Below the pieces are notes generated by a model. That model searched no databases and was not told the DNA's origin. It was given only the letters and a program-made list of their open reading frames with translations. A DNA stretch of 64,000 bases from Aedes albopictus (lineage: Eukaryota > Arthropoda > Insecta > Diptera > Culicidae): NCBI RefSeq assembly GCF_035046485.1, contig NC_085137.1:11238252-11302251 (forward strand). Reading direction: 5' to 3'. Shown here piece after piece: positions 30,521 to 41,339 of the stretch. How positions within the stretch are numbered: position 1 is the stretch's first letter; each line of letters starts with the position of its first letter. The position numbers and the translations under genes are program-made.

Positions 30521-31630
30521 AAGACATATGCCTAGAACTTTTCCAAAAATCCCTCTAGGAATTGCTCCAAAAAATCAGGAATTTCGCCAGGAATATCTCC
30601 AAGGTTTTTTTCATAAAATTCCTTCAAGAATTCACCCAAATTCCTTCAAGAATTCATCCAAACCTCTGGAAATTCCGCAAGAAAATAATCCTGAGGTAAC
30701 CTTAGGGATTCCTCCGAGAATTCCTTCAGGTAATTCTCCAGGAACTGCTCCGAGACTTCTTCCCAGAATTCCTCCAAGAATTTCGCCAGGAAATACTCAA
30801 AGCATTATGTTAAGAATTCCTCTAGGGATCCCATTAGGAATTTCTCCAAGAATTTCTCCAAAAAATCCTCCAGCATTTTTTCAAGAATTGTTCCTGGATA
30901 TGCTCCAGGATATATTCCAAAAATTCGTCCAGCAAGTTCCCCAGTAATTCCTTCAGGAAATCCTTCAGGATTTCCCAAGGATATTCTTTGAAAATTCCTT
31001 CACAAATTACTACATGCATTCTTCCAGAAAGTACTCCAGGAGGTCCTCCAGGATTATCTCCAGAAATTTCTTCAAGAAATTCCTGGAAGAATTCTTGCAG
31101 GAATTCTTTGAGGAATTCCTGAAAGAAATTTTCAAGGAATTCTTGGAGAAATTCCTGGATTCTTGGCGGAAATCTTTAAAAAAGTCTTGAAGGTATTCCT
31201 GAAGTAATTCATGGAAGGGAATTCTGGAAGGACTCTGGAAGGAATTCTGGAGTGTTAGAGGAATTCTTGTGGGAAGTCTTGGATGAATTCTTGGATTATT
31301 TCCTGAAAAAAATCTTGAAGGAATTCTGGAGGGATTTCTGAAGAATATCTGAAGGTATTTTTCTAAAAAAACCCTGGTATTCCTAGAGTAATTTATAAAG
31401 GAATCCCTGGTCAAATGCCTGGGGGGATTCTCGGAGGAATTTTGACAGGATAATTGGAGCAGGTCTTGGAGAAATTCTTATCGGAATTCCTATCGGAATT
31501 CTTGAAAGAATTTCTGGAGGCATTCCTGAACGGATTATTGGAGAAATTCTTAGCAGAAGTTTTGGAGGAATAACTGGAGAAATACTTGGACAAAATCCTG
31601 ATGGGGTTCTTGGAGGAATTCTTAATGTGA

Positions 31631-31823
31631 ATATAGAACGAAGCCGCACCTTGCATTTTCAAATGCACAAATCTGAAGAACCAAATATCGCAAAGCGCTG
31701 AAAAGTTGATCGATTGATCAGCCGCTGGCTGGTGGTGACCAATCGATCAACTTTTCAGTGCAATCCGTTATTTGGTTCTCCAGATTTGTGCTCTTGAAAA
31801 TTCGAGGTGTGGCTTCGTCATAT
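31631..31823. mobile_element. ~190-bp hairpin MITE near the array centre
   Basis: GAAGCCGCACCTTG...AACCAAATA...CTGAAAAGTTGATCGATTG is mirrored by CAATCGATCAACTTTTCAG...TTTGGTTCTCCAGATTTGTG...GGTGTGGCTTC. Arms are about 85 bp. The target duplication is unclear. Confidence 0.7.
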
Positions 31824-33640
31824 CATCACCTTAACAGAATTCTTGGAATAACACCTAATGGAATTCTTAGAGCAAAACTGGGAAGAAGTCTCGGAGCAGT
31901 TCCTGGAGAATTACCTGAAGGAATTCTCGTAGGAATTCCTGGAGTTGTTCCAGGAGTATTTTCTTGAGGAATTTTTTGAGGTTTCCTGAAGAATCTTAGA
32001 ATCTTTTGGAAGATTTTTTGGATGAATTCTTGAAGGAATTTCTTGAAAAAATCCTTGGAGGTATTTGTGTAGAAATTCCTGAAGTAATTGTTGGCAGAAG
32101 TTATAGAGGAACCCCTGGAGAAATTCTTGAGGATTTTCCTGTAGGATTTTTTGAAGGAATTACTGGAAGGATTCTTGGAAAAATTCTAGATATATGTCTT
32201 GGAGGAATTCCTAGATGAATTCTTGTAGAAATTCCTTGGAGGGCGAATTCTTGGGGGAGAATTATTAAGGGAATTTCTAAAGGTATAATAAGAGGATTTC
32301 CTGGATGAATTCCTGGAGGATTTCCTGGTGGAATTCTTGGAGGTCTTCCTGGCAGAATTCCAAGAAGAATTTATTAAGGAACTCCTGAAAGAGTTCCTGG
32401 AGGAATTCCTGGAATAATTCCTGAAGAAGCTCCTTGAGTTATTTTGAGAGGAATTTTTGGCGTAATTAAGATTTTTTGAAGGATTTTTTAGGGAATCCCT
32501 GAAGGAATTCTCGAACGAATCCTTAGTGTAATCCCAGGAGTATTTTCAAGGGGGAATTACTAAAGGTTTCCTGAAGGACCCTGGGGGTATTCATGGAAGA
32601 ATGTATGGAGGAATTCTTGAAAAAAAAAATCCTGAAAAATCCCTTGAGAAATTCCTGGAAGAATTCTTCGATGAATTCCTGAAGAAGTTTCTGGAGGTTT
32701 TCCTGAAGTAATTTCTGTTGCAATTCCTTGAAAAAATTCTTCACAAATTCCTGGAGAAATTTTGAGAGAAATGCCTGAAAGTAATCTAGGATGAATCTCT
32801 GGAATATTTTTTTTTTTAATTTCTGGACGATTACCTGCAGGTTTATGGATAAATTCTTGGAAGAATTTCTGGAGAAATTTCTTGAGAACTTCTTGGAAAA
32901 ATTCGTAGAGGAATTCTTGGAGAATTTCTGGAGAAGCGCTTGGAAGAATTCCAGGACGAATGCTTGGAGAAGTTCTTGGCAGAAGTCTATGAGGAATTCC
33001 TGGAGAAATACCTAGAGGGATTATTTGGAAAATTCTTGGCAGAATTTTTGGAGTAATTTCCGGTCCATTGCGAGGTCTAATGGACATCAACGTGACTAAA
33101 TTTGTTGAATAGAGTGAACACAATAATGGTAGATGTTGTAGATCTTAAGAAAATGAATTCCAGAGTAGTTTGGATGATCTAGATCACCCAATTCATGTAC
33201 CATACATTTTCTAGGAGTGCTTCAAGGCTTTCTGAGTAGCGTAGACTATGTATGTTCTGTGATAAATCATCGTGTATCAAATTTGGTCTAAAATGCTGGA
33301 TTTGTGACGCAAACTTCGGAGTACTTTGGAGGCCTTAGAATAGCTCTGGGATCAAAACTTCAACAGACTATGATGGGTAGTAATACTTTGCATGTCAAGG
33401 ATCAGTAAAAACTATTGATGAAATTTGAGCGAAAACATATAGAGTTCATAAGAAATACAAAAAAAAGCCATGTATTTCGGCTACCAGCAAAAGGGGGAGG
33501 GTGCAAAGGGGGGAGGTATCATACATTGCTTAGCACAACTATTCCCCTCGACTATAAAAAAACCGGGGTGAAATGTTTTAAAACAAAGAAGATATTGCAT
33601 TTCTTCCAAAAGTAAATCGTCCTGGGTGTTTACGGGTTAA

Positions 33641-34440
33641 GGGACTTTGCAGGCTCTTTGCTGAACCTCACAAAGGGTTCCGTTGAGGTTTCAGAGGCGT
33701 TTAAACGTTTCTGGGCTATTCAGACAGTTTTAGGTTGTTTTACAGGCTCTCAGGGGAATTTCGGGTTGTTTCAAAGGCGTACACGCAGAACTCGATGTAC
33801 ACAGCGCAACGAGTAACTTTCACACAGCGACCGAAAAGACAAAAGAATTTTAACGCAGATTTGTGTAACATCGGATCAACACAAACAATGTGCTGATCCG
33901 GTGTTACACAAATCTGCGTGAAAATTCTTTTGTCTTTTTGCTCGCTGCGTGAAAGTTACTCGTGCGCTGTGTTGTTTCATTTAAGGGTGTATCAAGACGT
34001 TTTAATGCGTTTGAGGGCGTGTTCGGAGGTTTCAGAGAGGGATTCATTGACGTTTCAATGCGTTTCAAGGTGTTTAAATAGGCAAAGGAGGGTTTTGAGA
34101 GGCACAACAACAAGCTTCCAGGTGAATTTCATGGGGTTTTCAGATAGCTTTTGACGCTTTCAAGGCGTTTCAATGCTTTACATGGGATTTCAGCCGGTTC
34201 CAGAGCGGTTTTAGGGACTTCCCAGGTTGTCAGATGAATTTTACGTGTAGGTTTCAGAGGCGTTTCGAGGCGTAGCAAAGCATTTTAATCCGTTCCAACG
34301 TGGTCTTCAGGCTTAGGCTTCGTAGGCTGTCAGGATAGCTTCATTAAGGGTTTTAGGGGGAATTTCAAAGGCGTTTCGAAACATTCCAAGGTGTTTCAGG
34401 GTGTATCAGGAGATATCAGAGGGATCTTAGGGTCTTAAAC
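33641..34440. repeat. GTTTCAG-type degenerate array, with inserted MITE
   Basis: Recurring GGxGTTTCAGAGGxG, GGCGTTTCAA and AGGTGTTTCAGGGTG text at about 10-20 bp intervals. It is interrupted by a palindromic MITE at 33799-33972. The ends blend into AT-rich DNA. Related arrays: 13680, 14180 (inverted), 39230 (inverted), 40350 and 41340. Confidence 0.65.
33799..33972. mobile_element. 174-bp palindromic MITE (ACACAGCGC ends)
   Basis: ACACAGCGCAACGAGTAACT at the left is mirrored by AGTTACTCGTGCGCTGTGT at the right; about 80 bp per arm pair, through AATTTTAACGCAGATTTGTG and GGTGTTACACAAATCTGCG. The loop is only about 10 bases. Confidence 0.8.
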
Positions 34441-34666
34441 TCCCCTCAACTCCACTAGCTACTTCTTTCTCGTAAACAAAATTTGTCCCTAATCTTCAAC
34501 TGTTTGATCACAATGAATTATTTTCATGCAACCTTTTTAAAGCTCCTTTGAAGGTCCCTCCGATTGTTCATCTGTTTTTTTTCAAGAATTTGTTCTGGAA
34601 TGTTGCAACTTGCAAGGTTTTTTTTGACAAATTCTTGCAAGAGTGCCTTTAATAGTTATTTATGTA

Positions 34667-34775
34667 ACTAGTTGCAAAAAGTTGAATTTTTCAGCACGAG
34701 TCGTACATTTATCCAACGAGGCTTGCCGAGTTGGATAAATACGAAGAGTGCTGAAAAAATCTAGTTTTGCAACGA
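34667..34775. repeat. Hairpin repeat (TTTATCCAACGAGGCTTGCC), copy 1
   Basis: AACTAGTTGCAAAAAGTTGA to ATCTAGTTTTGCAACGAG forms a ~50-bp-arm hairpin whose loop region reads CCAACGAGGCTTGCCGAGTTGG. An inverted relative with the same loop core lies at 38699-38814. Confidence 0.7.
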
Positions 34776-34799
34776 GTTCCATACAAAATTTTATGCAAT

Positions 34800-34932
34800 G
34801 ATTTTTCTCATAATGCAACTCATTTGAGTTGCATGATATTCATAATGCAACTCAAATGAGTTGCATTATGAAGATTATACAACTATTTTTCATTATGCAA
34901 CTCATTTCAGTTGCATAATGAACCAGTTCGGA
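34800..34932. repeat. Cluster of short palindromes (ATGCAACTCATTTGAGTTGC)
   Basis: Three near-perfect palindromes of about 22-26 bp (around 34818, 34853 and 34904), built on AATGCAACTCAAATGAGTTGCATT, lie within 130 bp. They are also inverted relative to each other, so larger cruciforms are possible. They adjoin the hairpin repeat at 34667. Confidence 0.75.
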
Positions 34933-35009
34933 AAAATGGCCATTATGATACTGAAATGAATTATATAATATTGAAATTATGATTCTGAATTGCATAAAAA
35001 TTATTTTTG

Positions 35010-35320
35010 TAGCTCCACGACAATTTCTATAGAAGTCTCTCCGGCAAATTTCTCTAGAGATTCTTTCAAAAGGTCCTCCGAGATTTTTCCTGCTACTTTT
35101 ATAAGAATTCTTTAGAAGCTATTTAGAAAATTCCTTATCAAGAGACTCTGAGAGTTTTCTTAGACGTTCTTCCGAAAATCTATCCAAAGTTACTCCGGGC
35201 ATTTGTCTAGTAGTAGTAGTTCCTCTACTAATTTCCCCAGGATTTTCGTGAACTCTTACAGGAGCTCCTCTGGGAATCCCTGCAGGAGTTTATTCGTGAA
35301 TTTCTTTAGAAGTTTATTGG
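35010..35320. repeat. Short GGAATTCC-type degenerate array
   Basis: Pyrimidine-biased units such as TTTCTCTAGAGATTCTTTC, CTCCGAGATTTTTCC and CTCCTCTGGGAATCCCTGCA at roughly 12-bp steps. Weak compared with the main arrays. Confidence 0.45.
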
Positions 35321-35528
35321 CCCACCAGTATTTTATCAAAACAACTCTTAAAACAGAATACTGCTGAGGAGTTCAAAACATCTACATCGTACTGAACTTG
35401 AAAACAGCAATGAATGCGGTTATGGTACCGTTCGTCATGCCTCCATAACGTCATCCAATGTTATCCGGGATACACAACAATTTATTAAACATGGAGCCGT
35501 CATACGTTATGCAGTCACGTAGTATCTC

Positions 35529-35825
35529 CACACAGGAAAAAATATTCATGTAAAATTCAGCGAAAAATCATGCACATAAAGGGAATGCTAGTTAGTGCAT
35601 ATTTACATGAGATATCATGTAAAATTACGTTACGTTCGTGTAAATTTCCGCTAATAGTCGCGTAACCGGTTAGAGCCCATGATGCTTTACGCGATGGTTG
35701 GCGGAAATTTACGCGATGATACTGTAATTTTACATTATATCTCATGTAAAAGTGCACTAACTCTAGCATTCCCTTTATGTGCATGATTTCTCGCTGAATT
35801 TTAATTACATATTTTTTTCTGTGCA
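35529..35825. mobile_element. ~297-bp MITE (CACAGGAAAAAATATT ends)
   Basis: The left arm through AATTCAGCGAAAAATCATGC and ACATAAAGGGAATGCTAG is mirrored by CTAGCATTCCCTTTATGT and GCATGATTTCTCGCTGAATT on the right. Arms are over 100 bp (GTGTAAATTTCCGC also mirrored). No clear target duplication. Confidence 0.75.
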
Positions 35826-37900
35826 TAAAAAAGAAACTGAGATCATCACAACAATAACCATACAAAAGCTATCAACGTAAAGTATTGTTCGACTCATGAC
35901 ACAAAATCGAATTTATGTTGAATTTGCGTCACCTGGGACGTCAGTAAATCCCATTGCAAACAGGCTTATGACGTTTGTCATCAGTCTTCAAAAGAGTGGA
36001 GTCAGCAATAAAAGATACTAGGCATTCGATCCACGAAATTGTAATTCCCTTCTCGATCAACATCGGTGATCATCAACCAGTAACGCCCAACTCGACGATA
36101 AACACAACAGTTTGCGTAATCGTTCCAAAGGTTCGTTTGGGGTGGCTGGCTGCACTCGGTCTGGTCGTGATCGATCACCGTCAATGAAGCTCTACATCAA
36201 CAACACCGACTTCGTGGCCCTTGCCGATCGCGGCCGAGGTGCCACTATAATTGCGGTGATCGTTACGATCCCGTCGTCGTCTAATTGAAATGTTCCGCTG
36301 TACTGGGGCCTGGCATCGCATCGTCAGGTAGGTTGGTGGTTTTGACGAACGAAGTGTGATCAACGGATCATGTGACGTCAACTCCATAATAAGATCCATT
36401 CATAAGGGATGACGATCACTACTAGATGGATCTTGTTTTATCTCACCGAGTTGCGCATAATTTGAGAAGAAATTGAGATAACTTTAGGCCGTGTTCTGTT
36501 TGCGTCAGATCACACCGGTATTCATCAAAGCCTATCATCTAACCGGTAACAGCTGAGTCGCTGCGGGTCGTTGGTAAGCATTGAAAATTCGCACCACCGC
36601 GCACCAAGCGACGCGACTATGGCGTAAGATGACGTGCGGCGTGCGAGATTCTAAATTTTGATCACACTCGACGGTCTGTGGCGGTTCAGCCGTTGCTAGG
36701 TGCCCCGAATAATTCGCGAAAATAGGGTGGCCAACCGTCATCGTGCGACCACGCTGAATCCTCCGTACGTCAACGCTCCCGTTTTAAAACAGAAAGGCCT
36801 TCAAAGAACACTGGAAACCCCGGTCGTAGCATGACTTGCGAAAAAATCCCCGATAAACATCATCCGTTCGTTATGGTTGCACCAGATAACTTGTTATTCA
36901 GCCGCTGTTGAGCTGCCGGTTGAAGAGATCTCTCCTGATCACGCCATTCTCCTCTCTTTAGTCGAAGATCCAAGTTGGCGATGACAACATCGATCGATCA
37001 CCTTCTCCCGTAGCGCTTATCGTGTTAACTCTCCCTCGCCTGCTAAGCAGTTCTTTTTTTTTGGGTGATCGTCCGTGATGCAAACGTCATCGCGTGGAAA
37101 AACACCCGGCCCGGTAGATGCGTCAGATGTTTTTGTTATTCTGATCCACCTCTTTCCCGTATTGTTGATTCGAAGCTCTCACATCGTCGTCGTGGGCACT
37201 GCTTGGGGTGGTCGGCGACGACCTTCTTCAATAGCCAGTTGTTTATCCAACAACCTCCGAATAAAAAAAACCGAAAATCCCCAAATCGCATAGCAACAAA
37301 GCAAAGATCAACCCCCTTCGTATAAAAGCAATGAAAACGAAGCGAAGCGATGGCTACTGCGCTGAGCTGGTTTGCCTGTTTGTTAGTGGCTTCCGCTTCG
37401 CGTAGCCAATTTGCCAATCGACCTCGCGCCTCCTCACATGTGCGAGCAGAGTTGCCGCGAAGAGGTTGGCCTAGAGCAGTGGTTCCCATATGAAGTTATT
37501 TTTTAAACCTCAGGTAGCATTAATCGTAACAAGTTCACAAGGCCACTTGCTATGAGTTGTGTGTTGGGCACTGTTGTCCTTCTGACTTCAACTCGGTTGA
37601 TGAAATACGTCCCAAGCGTTTGCTTACCAAGGAGATGCATCTAAAACAGCGTCTGTTCTGGTATCCAGCTGCTGAGTGAGAAATGTTGCATCACGCCTAG
37701 TTAAGAAGAAACGTAAAAAATCTAATCTCAATTATAAATACAATCTTCAGAGGCACAAATCTTACGAACGAAGCATCGAATAGATCCACATATCTGGCGC
37801 TCGATTCAAATAGGTCGAATCTGCATAGGAATCACAGCATACTTACGATCTATTCAAATCGAACGCCAAATTTGTTTATCCTTGTAAAAAGAGGCAGATA
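35826..37900. other. Low-copy stretch, GC-richer, no gene recognised
   Basis: About 2 kb with balanced composition and no inverted repeats or array units noticed. Frames up to 117 residues overlap on both strands without domains. A GTATAAAAG box at 37320-37328 is a possible plus-strand TATA element, but no insect initiator or convincing downstream coding exon was seen. It could be regulatory or untranslated host-gene sequence. Confidence 0.35.
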
Positions 37901-38113
37901 GGGTTTTGTACCATTTGGGCAGGTGTACCTATTTTGGGCACTTGCCGCTATAACTAAGTCAATTTCGAACCGATTGATTTGAATTTTTGTTCACAGTTAG
38001 ATACTGTACGTACCTATCTTTATACAAAATTTCAAATCAATCGGTTTGAAATTGAGTTAGTTATAGCGGCAAGTGTCCAAAATAGGTACACCTGCCCAAA
38101 TGGTGCAAGACCC
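37901..38113. mobile_element. 213-bp MITE (GGGTTTTGTACCATTTGG ends)
   Basis: The left arm GGGTTTTGTACCATTTGGGC pairs with the complement of ...TGGTGCAAGACCC; about 90 bp each (shared TTGCCGCTATAACTA, AACCGATTGATTTGAA). TA flanks both ends (37899-37900, 38114-38115). Confidence 0.85.
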
Positions 38114-38698
38114 TAATCCAAATCAGGCTGTTTGTTTACGAATTTTCAAGAGTAGTGCTCTTGAAAACATGAGCAGGGGTTCAAGTCGGTCATTGTGGCA
38201 ACCATGTTTGTATTATCTGATGTTTTACCTTAAATCCAAGGTGATATCTCTATCAGCGTGGTCGTTACAGTGTTACAAAACAGAACTGGCACGATGGCGC
38301 TTAGATGAGACAGGAATGTTGGCGTAGGTCAAAAAAGCGCCCGTAACAATTCCCATCACAAATAACATGGGAGAAATTACGACTCGATACAATCGGCAAA
38401 GACCCACGCGACAAAAACAGGGCTATGATTAGAAACTTGGAATCAGTGCTGAAAATGCCATTTCGACATGTCTAGGTAAATTCAACCACATCGAGCTCAT
38501 TCAAGAAGCTCAACCTGAGAATATGGTATATGAAAAACTTGTGCGGCTAGACCAGCTCTACAAGAAAGTCACGGAAAACCCGATATTTTTCGAATAATTA
38601 AGATAAATGTCACGTACTACAATCGAAAAATGCCAATGATATCAATTGTTTTTTTTTTGTTCAAGCGGTAATTTATGAACTTGCAAAAAACGTTGTAC
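38114..38698. other. Unassigned sequence
   Basis: No gene, inverted repeat or array recognised. Short frames only, including an 84-residue frame that begins inside the MITE. Confidence 0.4.
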
Positions 38699-38814
38699 GC
38701 AACTCGGTGCAGAACTCGATTTTTACAGCACTCGTCGTAATTATCCAACTCGGCAAGCCTCGTTGGATAAATGTACGACTCGTGCTGTAAAAATCGTCAT
38801 TCTGCACCTTGTTG
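38699..38814. repeat. Hairpin repeat (TTATCCAACTCGGCAAGCCT), copy 2
   Basis: CAACTCGGTGCAGAACTCGA...TTACAGCACTCGTCGTAATTA is mirrored by AATGTACGACTCGTGCTGTAA...CTGCACCTTGTTG. The loop CCAACTCGGCAAGCCTCGTTGG is the inverse complement of the loop at 34667-34775, with slight changes. Confidence 0.7.
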
Positions 38815-38889
38815 AGTAAACTACTATTTCAGCACTGCTTGGAACATGGAATTGCAAGTAATTTAGATTTTCAAGATGCGCCCAAGCTA

Positions 38890-38950
38890 CCTTCTTTTTC
38901 TTCTCCTCGGTGTAACGTTCCAATAGGGACAAAGTCTGCTTATGAGCTTC
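38890..38950 (-). mobile_element. Fragment of the retroposon family seen at 30328
   Basis: Plus-strand CTTCTTTTTCTTCTCCTCGG, then GTAACGTTCCAATAGGGACA and AAAGTCTGCTTATGAGC, correspond to the same region of the 30328 insert, with the GA-rich tail at the left. Only about 60 bp are recognisable. Confidence 0.55.
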
Positions 38951-39229
38951 GAGTGGTAGGGTGAACTGTGTCCACACGAAGGGAGACCGATGATGAGAAA
39001 GAAGCGTCCTACTTACAGTTAGACTAAACATACGTTGGTTGCTCATGCTCACTGCGTGACGTAAAAATCCTTGTCGGCGACAGGAACGCACAAGTAGGAA
39101 GAGAGGGAATGTACTGTTTACAAAAGCCTATTTTTATTCACTGAAACCTCTTTTTTAAGTTTGGACTTTAATGAGGCAATCTAGTTTGCGAGAACAGGTT
39201 TTGCACCTGGGCAGTTGAAGTGGGGCTAA

Positions 39230-40080
39230 GTGGGTTAAAGTTCCCAGAGAGCCCAGAAAGGGGGTTACGGAGGTTTTAGGGGCGTTTCCAGGTATTACAG
39301 AGGGCCGTATCAGGGGGTTTTAAGAACACCTTGAAGTCAAAGGGCATTTCAGGGGCGTTTCAAAGGATATTGTGATGGAGTCTCTGAAAATTCTCAGAAA
39401 TTTCCTGAAATGCCTCACAGATCCCCCTAAAATCACCTCGACCCTATATAACGCATCTGAGACGCTCCGAAACGCTCGGAAACTCCTTCGTAACACTTCC
39501 GTATCACCTCTGAATCTCGCCGAAAATGCTCTGAAACATTCTGAATCGCCTCGAAGATCCCCCTAAAACCCCATCGAACCCCATGTAACGCATCGAAGAC
39601 CATCCGAAAATCCCCAAAAAACGCCTCCGTAAAGCCTCTGAATCCCACCGAAAACGTTCTGAAACTTCCTGAAATATTTCCAAAACCCTTTTTAACCCCC
39701 TCGGACTCCATGTAACGCACCTTAGACTCTCCGAAACCCACGAAAACTACTCCGTATCGCTTCTGAATCCTGCCGAAAATGCTCTGAAACTTCCTGAAAT
39801 GCCTCCAAAGTCCCCCTAAAATCCCCTAGGACCCCATGTAACGCACCAGAGATCCTCCGAACGCCTCTGAAACTCTCTAAGACCCACTCGGACCTCATGT
39901 AATGCACATGAGTTCCTCGGAAACCCCTGAAAACGCACCTGTAACGCCTCCTAATCGTGTCGATAATCTTCTGAAACTTTATGCAATGCTTTCGAAAACC
40001 TTCTTAGACCCCCGAAAACCCCCCTGAGATCGCCTGATACCCCGCTGGAACCCCTTGGGACTTGAATCGCCCTTGTGAAC
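39230..40080. repeat. CTGAAAC/GTTTCAG array with a ~125-bp higher-order repeat
   Basis: Short units (CTCTGAAxC, CCTGAAATGCCTC, CCCCCTAAAATC) are grouped into a larger repeat marked by CCATGTAACGCA near 39585, 39710 and 39835, with relatives near 39447 (TATAACGCATC) and 39897 (CATGTAATGCA). Spacings are about 136, 127, 125 and 62 bp. The first ~130 bp are in the opposite sense (GGCGTTTC). The open frames here are repeat artefacts. Confidence 0.7.
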
Positions 40081-40115
40081 TCCATTTGCAATCCGGTATA
40101 AACACTCCTTGGTTT

Positions 40116-40349
40116 CCGTCATTCTTAAATTTCTTATGCTTATGGTTCTGAGTAACTTTACCTCTTTTTTGCAGGGCATAAAAAAGTACATGAATTAAAA
40201 GTGCCTAAAACAGCATGCAGAAAAAGAGGGTTTAGTGTACATGTTATTTATAGGTATTTTTAATTTATGCACCTTTTTTATGACCTGCTTATTAAGAGGG
40301 AGAGCCTTTCTGAATCATTATTGAGCATAGAAAACGTAATCAATGACGG
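40116..40349. mobile_element. 234-bp diverged MITE (CCGTCATT ends)
   Basis: The left arm (CCGTCATTC...TTATGCTTATGG..., then GCAGGGCATAAAAAAGTACA) is mirrored by the right (GCACCTTTTTTATGACCTGC...AATGACGG), with mismatches. Similar wording (GCAGGGCATAACAACAGATG) occurs near 14900, suggesting another decayed copy. Target duplication unresolved. Confidence 0.5.
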
Positions 40350-40545
40350 TAACTATGTCAACGGCGGTCAGAAAGCGTTTATAAGGGGAGCAAAAGGAGG
40401 TTGCAGAAGCGTTTCAGGGGCTCCAGAGGGTTACAAGGAGCCTCATTGGCGCTTCAGAAGGTCGCACGAGCGACCTTGAATTCCGTCAGAAAAATCGTTG
40501 GAATTCCTTGAAACTTCCCTGGAATGCCTTGAAAAGTCCTTGAAA
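40350..40545. repeat. Short GTTTCAG-type array segment
   Basis: AGCGTTTCAGGGGCTCCAGAG and GGCGCTTCAGAAGG units, then the opposite sense (CCTTGAAACTTCCCTGGAAT). Adjoins the MITE at 40116 and probably forms one array with 39230-40080 into which that MITE landed. 40546-40885 holds nothing recognised. Confidence 0.45.
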
Positions 40546-40889
40546 CCTTAAGCCTAGGCATTAGGACCAGGAAACGGACCAAATACCTGTGTTCCATCCC
40601 AGGAAGCGAAGGACCAAGGGGTGACATTAACCTTCTTAGCATCGTCACCCCCATCGATTTTCACTTATTTTGCTTTCTCAAAAGCTGAGTGGTTGGTACG
40701 AGATGTCCCCACTTAACGGCTTTATTGTAAAAATCAATAACGCTGCACAGTAGGCCTGGCCGCTTTAATGCTTGTAATGCATTTCCAATGTACTGCAAAC
40801 AATAATAATGACAAGAAAAATGGTAGAATTAGTCGCTTCTATCATTTTCCAGGATTCTTTCAATGAATGGCTGTGTATGTGTAGACTAG

Positions 40890-40970
40890 ACTAGACTTAG
40901 TTGGTTAAAGTGCCGGACTAGCGATACGTAGTCATGGGTTCGTATCCCACCAAGACAAGTGGTCTTTTTT
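40890..40970 (+). repeat. tRNA-like segment (SINE head or relic)
   Basis: TTAGTTGGTTAAAGTGCC resembles an A-box/D-arm, and TGGGTTCGTATCCCA is a good TΨC arm with B-box. The 3' strand CCAAGAC has no matching 5' acceptor strand and no standard anticodon arm is obvious. Most likely a decayed tRNA-derived SINE. Confidence 0.45.
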
Positions 40971-41335
40971 TACAAATTTATCTTTCAATTTGTCAATGAG
41001 CTGCGTTTATACCAGAGTGCCGGTAGAGGCGCTTTTCTGATAAATGCAGTAAACGTGATAACAGTGTAAAGCAACACTGAAGGTTGCGCTACGGGATCGC
41101 CTACGGCGCTCGTTTTCCACGTGTTTTTTTACATTCCAGCGCCGCCGCCTGGCACCTATCCACTCGAAACATCATGCGAAACACGGGTGGAAAGTTTGTA
41201 TGGTGGTGCAATAAATTCTTTAAATTCTGTTTGCTTTCAAATGCTTCAAGTTCTTATGTCGCTCTCTGGGAACTTCCTGAAAACCCCACTAGTGTTGCCA
41301 TTTTAAATAACCGTTAAATTCCTTACACAGTTTTG
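40971..41335. other. Unassigned sequence
   Basis: Two overlapping short frames (41084-41317) have no recognisable domain. No repeat structure noted. Confidence 0.35.
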
Positions 41336-41339
41336 AAAC

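Larger units (their letters stand above)
29510..33060. repeat. Degenerate 12-bp palindromic-unit array, core of the fold-back element
   Basis: The text is dominated by variants of GGAATTCCTGGA / TCCAGGAATTCC, a 12-bp unit containing the self-complementary GAATTC. From 29510 to about 31000 the top strand is pyrimidine-biased (CCTCCAAGAATTCC); from about 31075 to 33060 it is purine-biased (GGAATTCTTGGAGG). Because the period is a multiple of three, many frames of 60-187 residues stay open and encode repeats like FLEEFLEK; none is considered a gene. Two insertions lie inside (30328-30520, 31631-31823). Confidence 0.85.
28478..33636. mobile_element. 5.16-kb fold-back element flanked by TTAA, CCCGTAAACACC ends
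   Basis: The left end CCCGTAAACACCCGGACGAT and right end (inverse complement CCCGTAAACACCCAGGACGA) are flanked by TTAA (28474-28477, 33637-33640). Inverted ends of about 530-570 bp (28478-29009 and 33066-33636) share long stretches, for example GAGGTCTAATGGACATCAAC. Between them lie ~3.5 kb of degenerate 12-bp repeats whose strand bias also reverses near 31.05 kb. CCC-starting ends and TTAA targets are traits of piggyBac-type elements. No transposase is present. The left flank is a LINE relic and the right flank an unrelated array, so the TTAA pair may belong to the inverted repeat rather than to a target duplication. Confidence 0.7.

Noticed and set aside
29510..33060. Many open frames of 60-187 residues in the 28.5-33.6 kb element
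   Set aside because: They arise from a 12-bp repeat unit (multiple of three), occur on both strands and several phases at once, and encode only low-complexity repeats.
28474..33640. Firm assignment of the fold-back element to piggyBac
   Set aside because: TTAA plus CCC ends fit, but the two flanks are unrelated and there is no transposase, so it is kept as a hypothesis only.
36160..37500. 117-residue minus-strand frame and TATA box as a gene
   Set aside because: No domain or start context; the TATA-like box alone is weak evidence.
40890..40970. Functional tRNA gene
   Set aside because: TΨC arm is good, but the acceptor and anticodon arms are not convincing.
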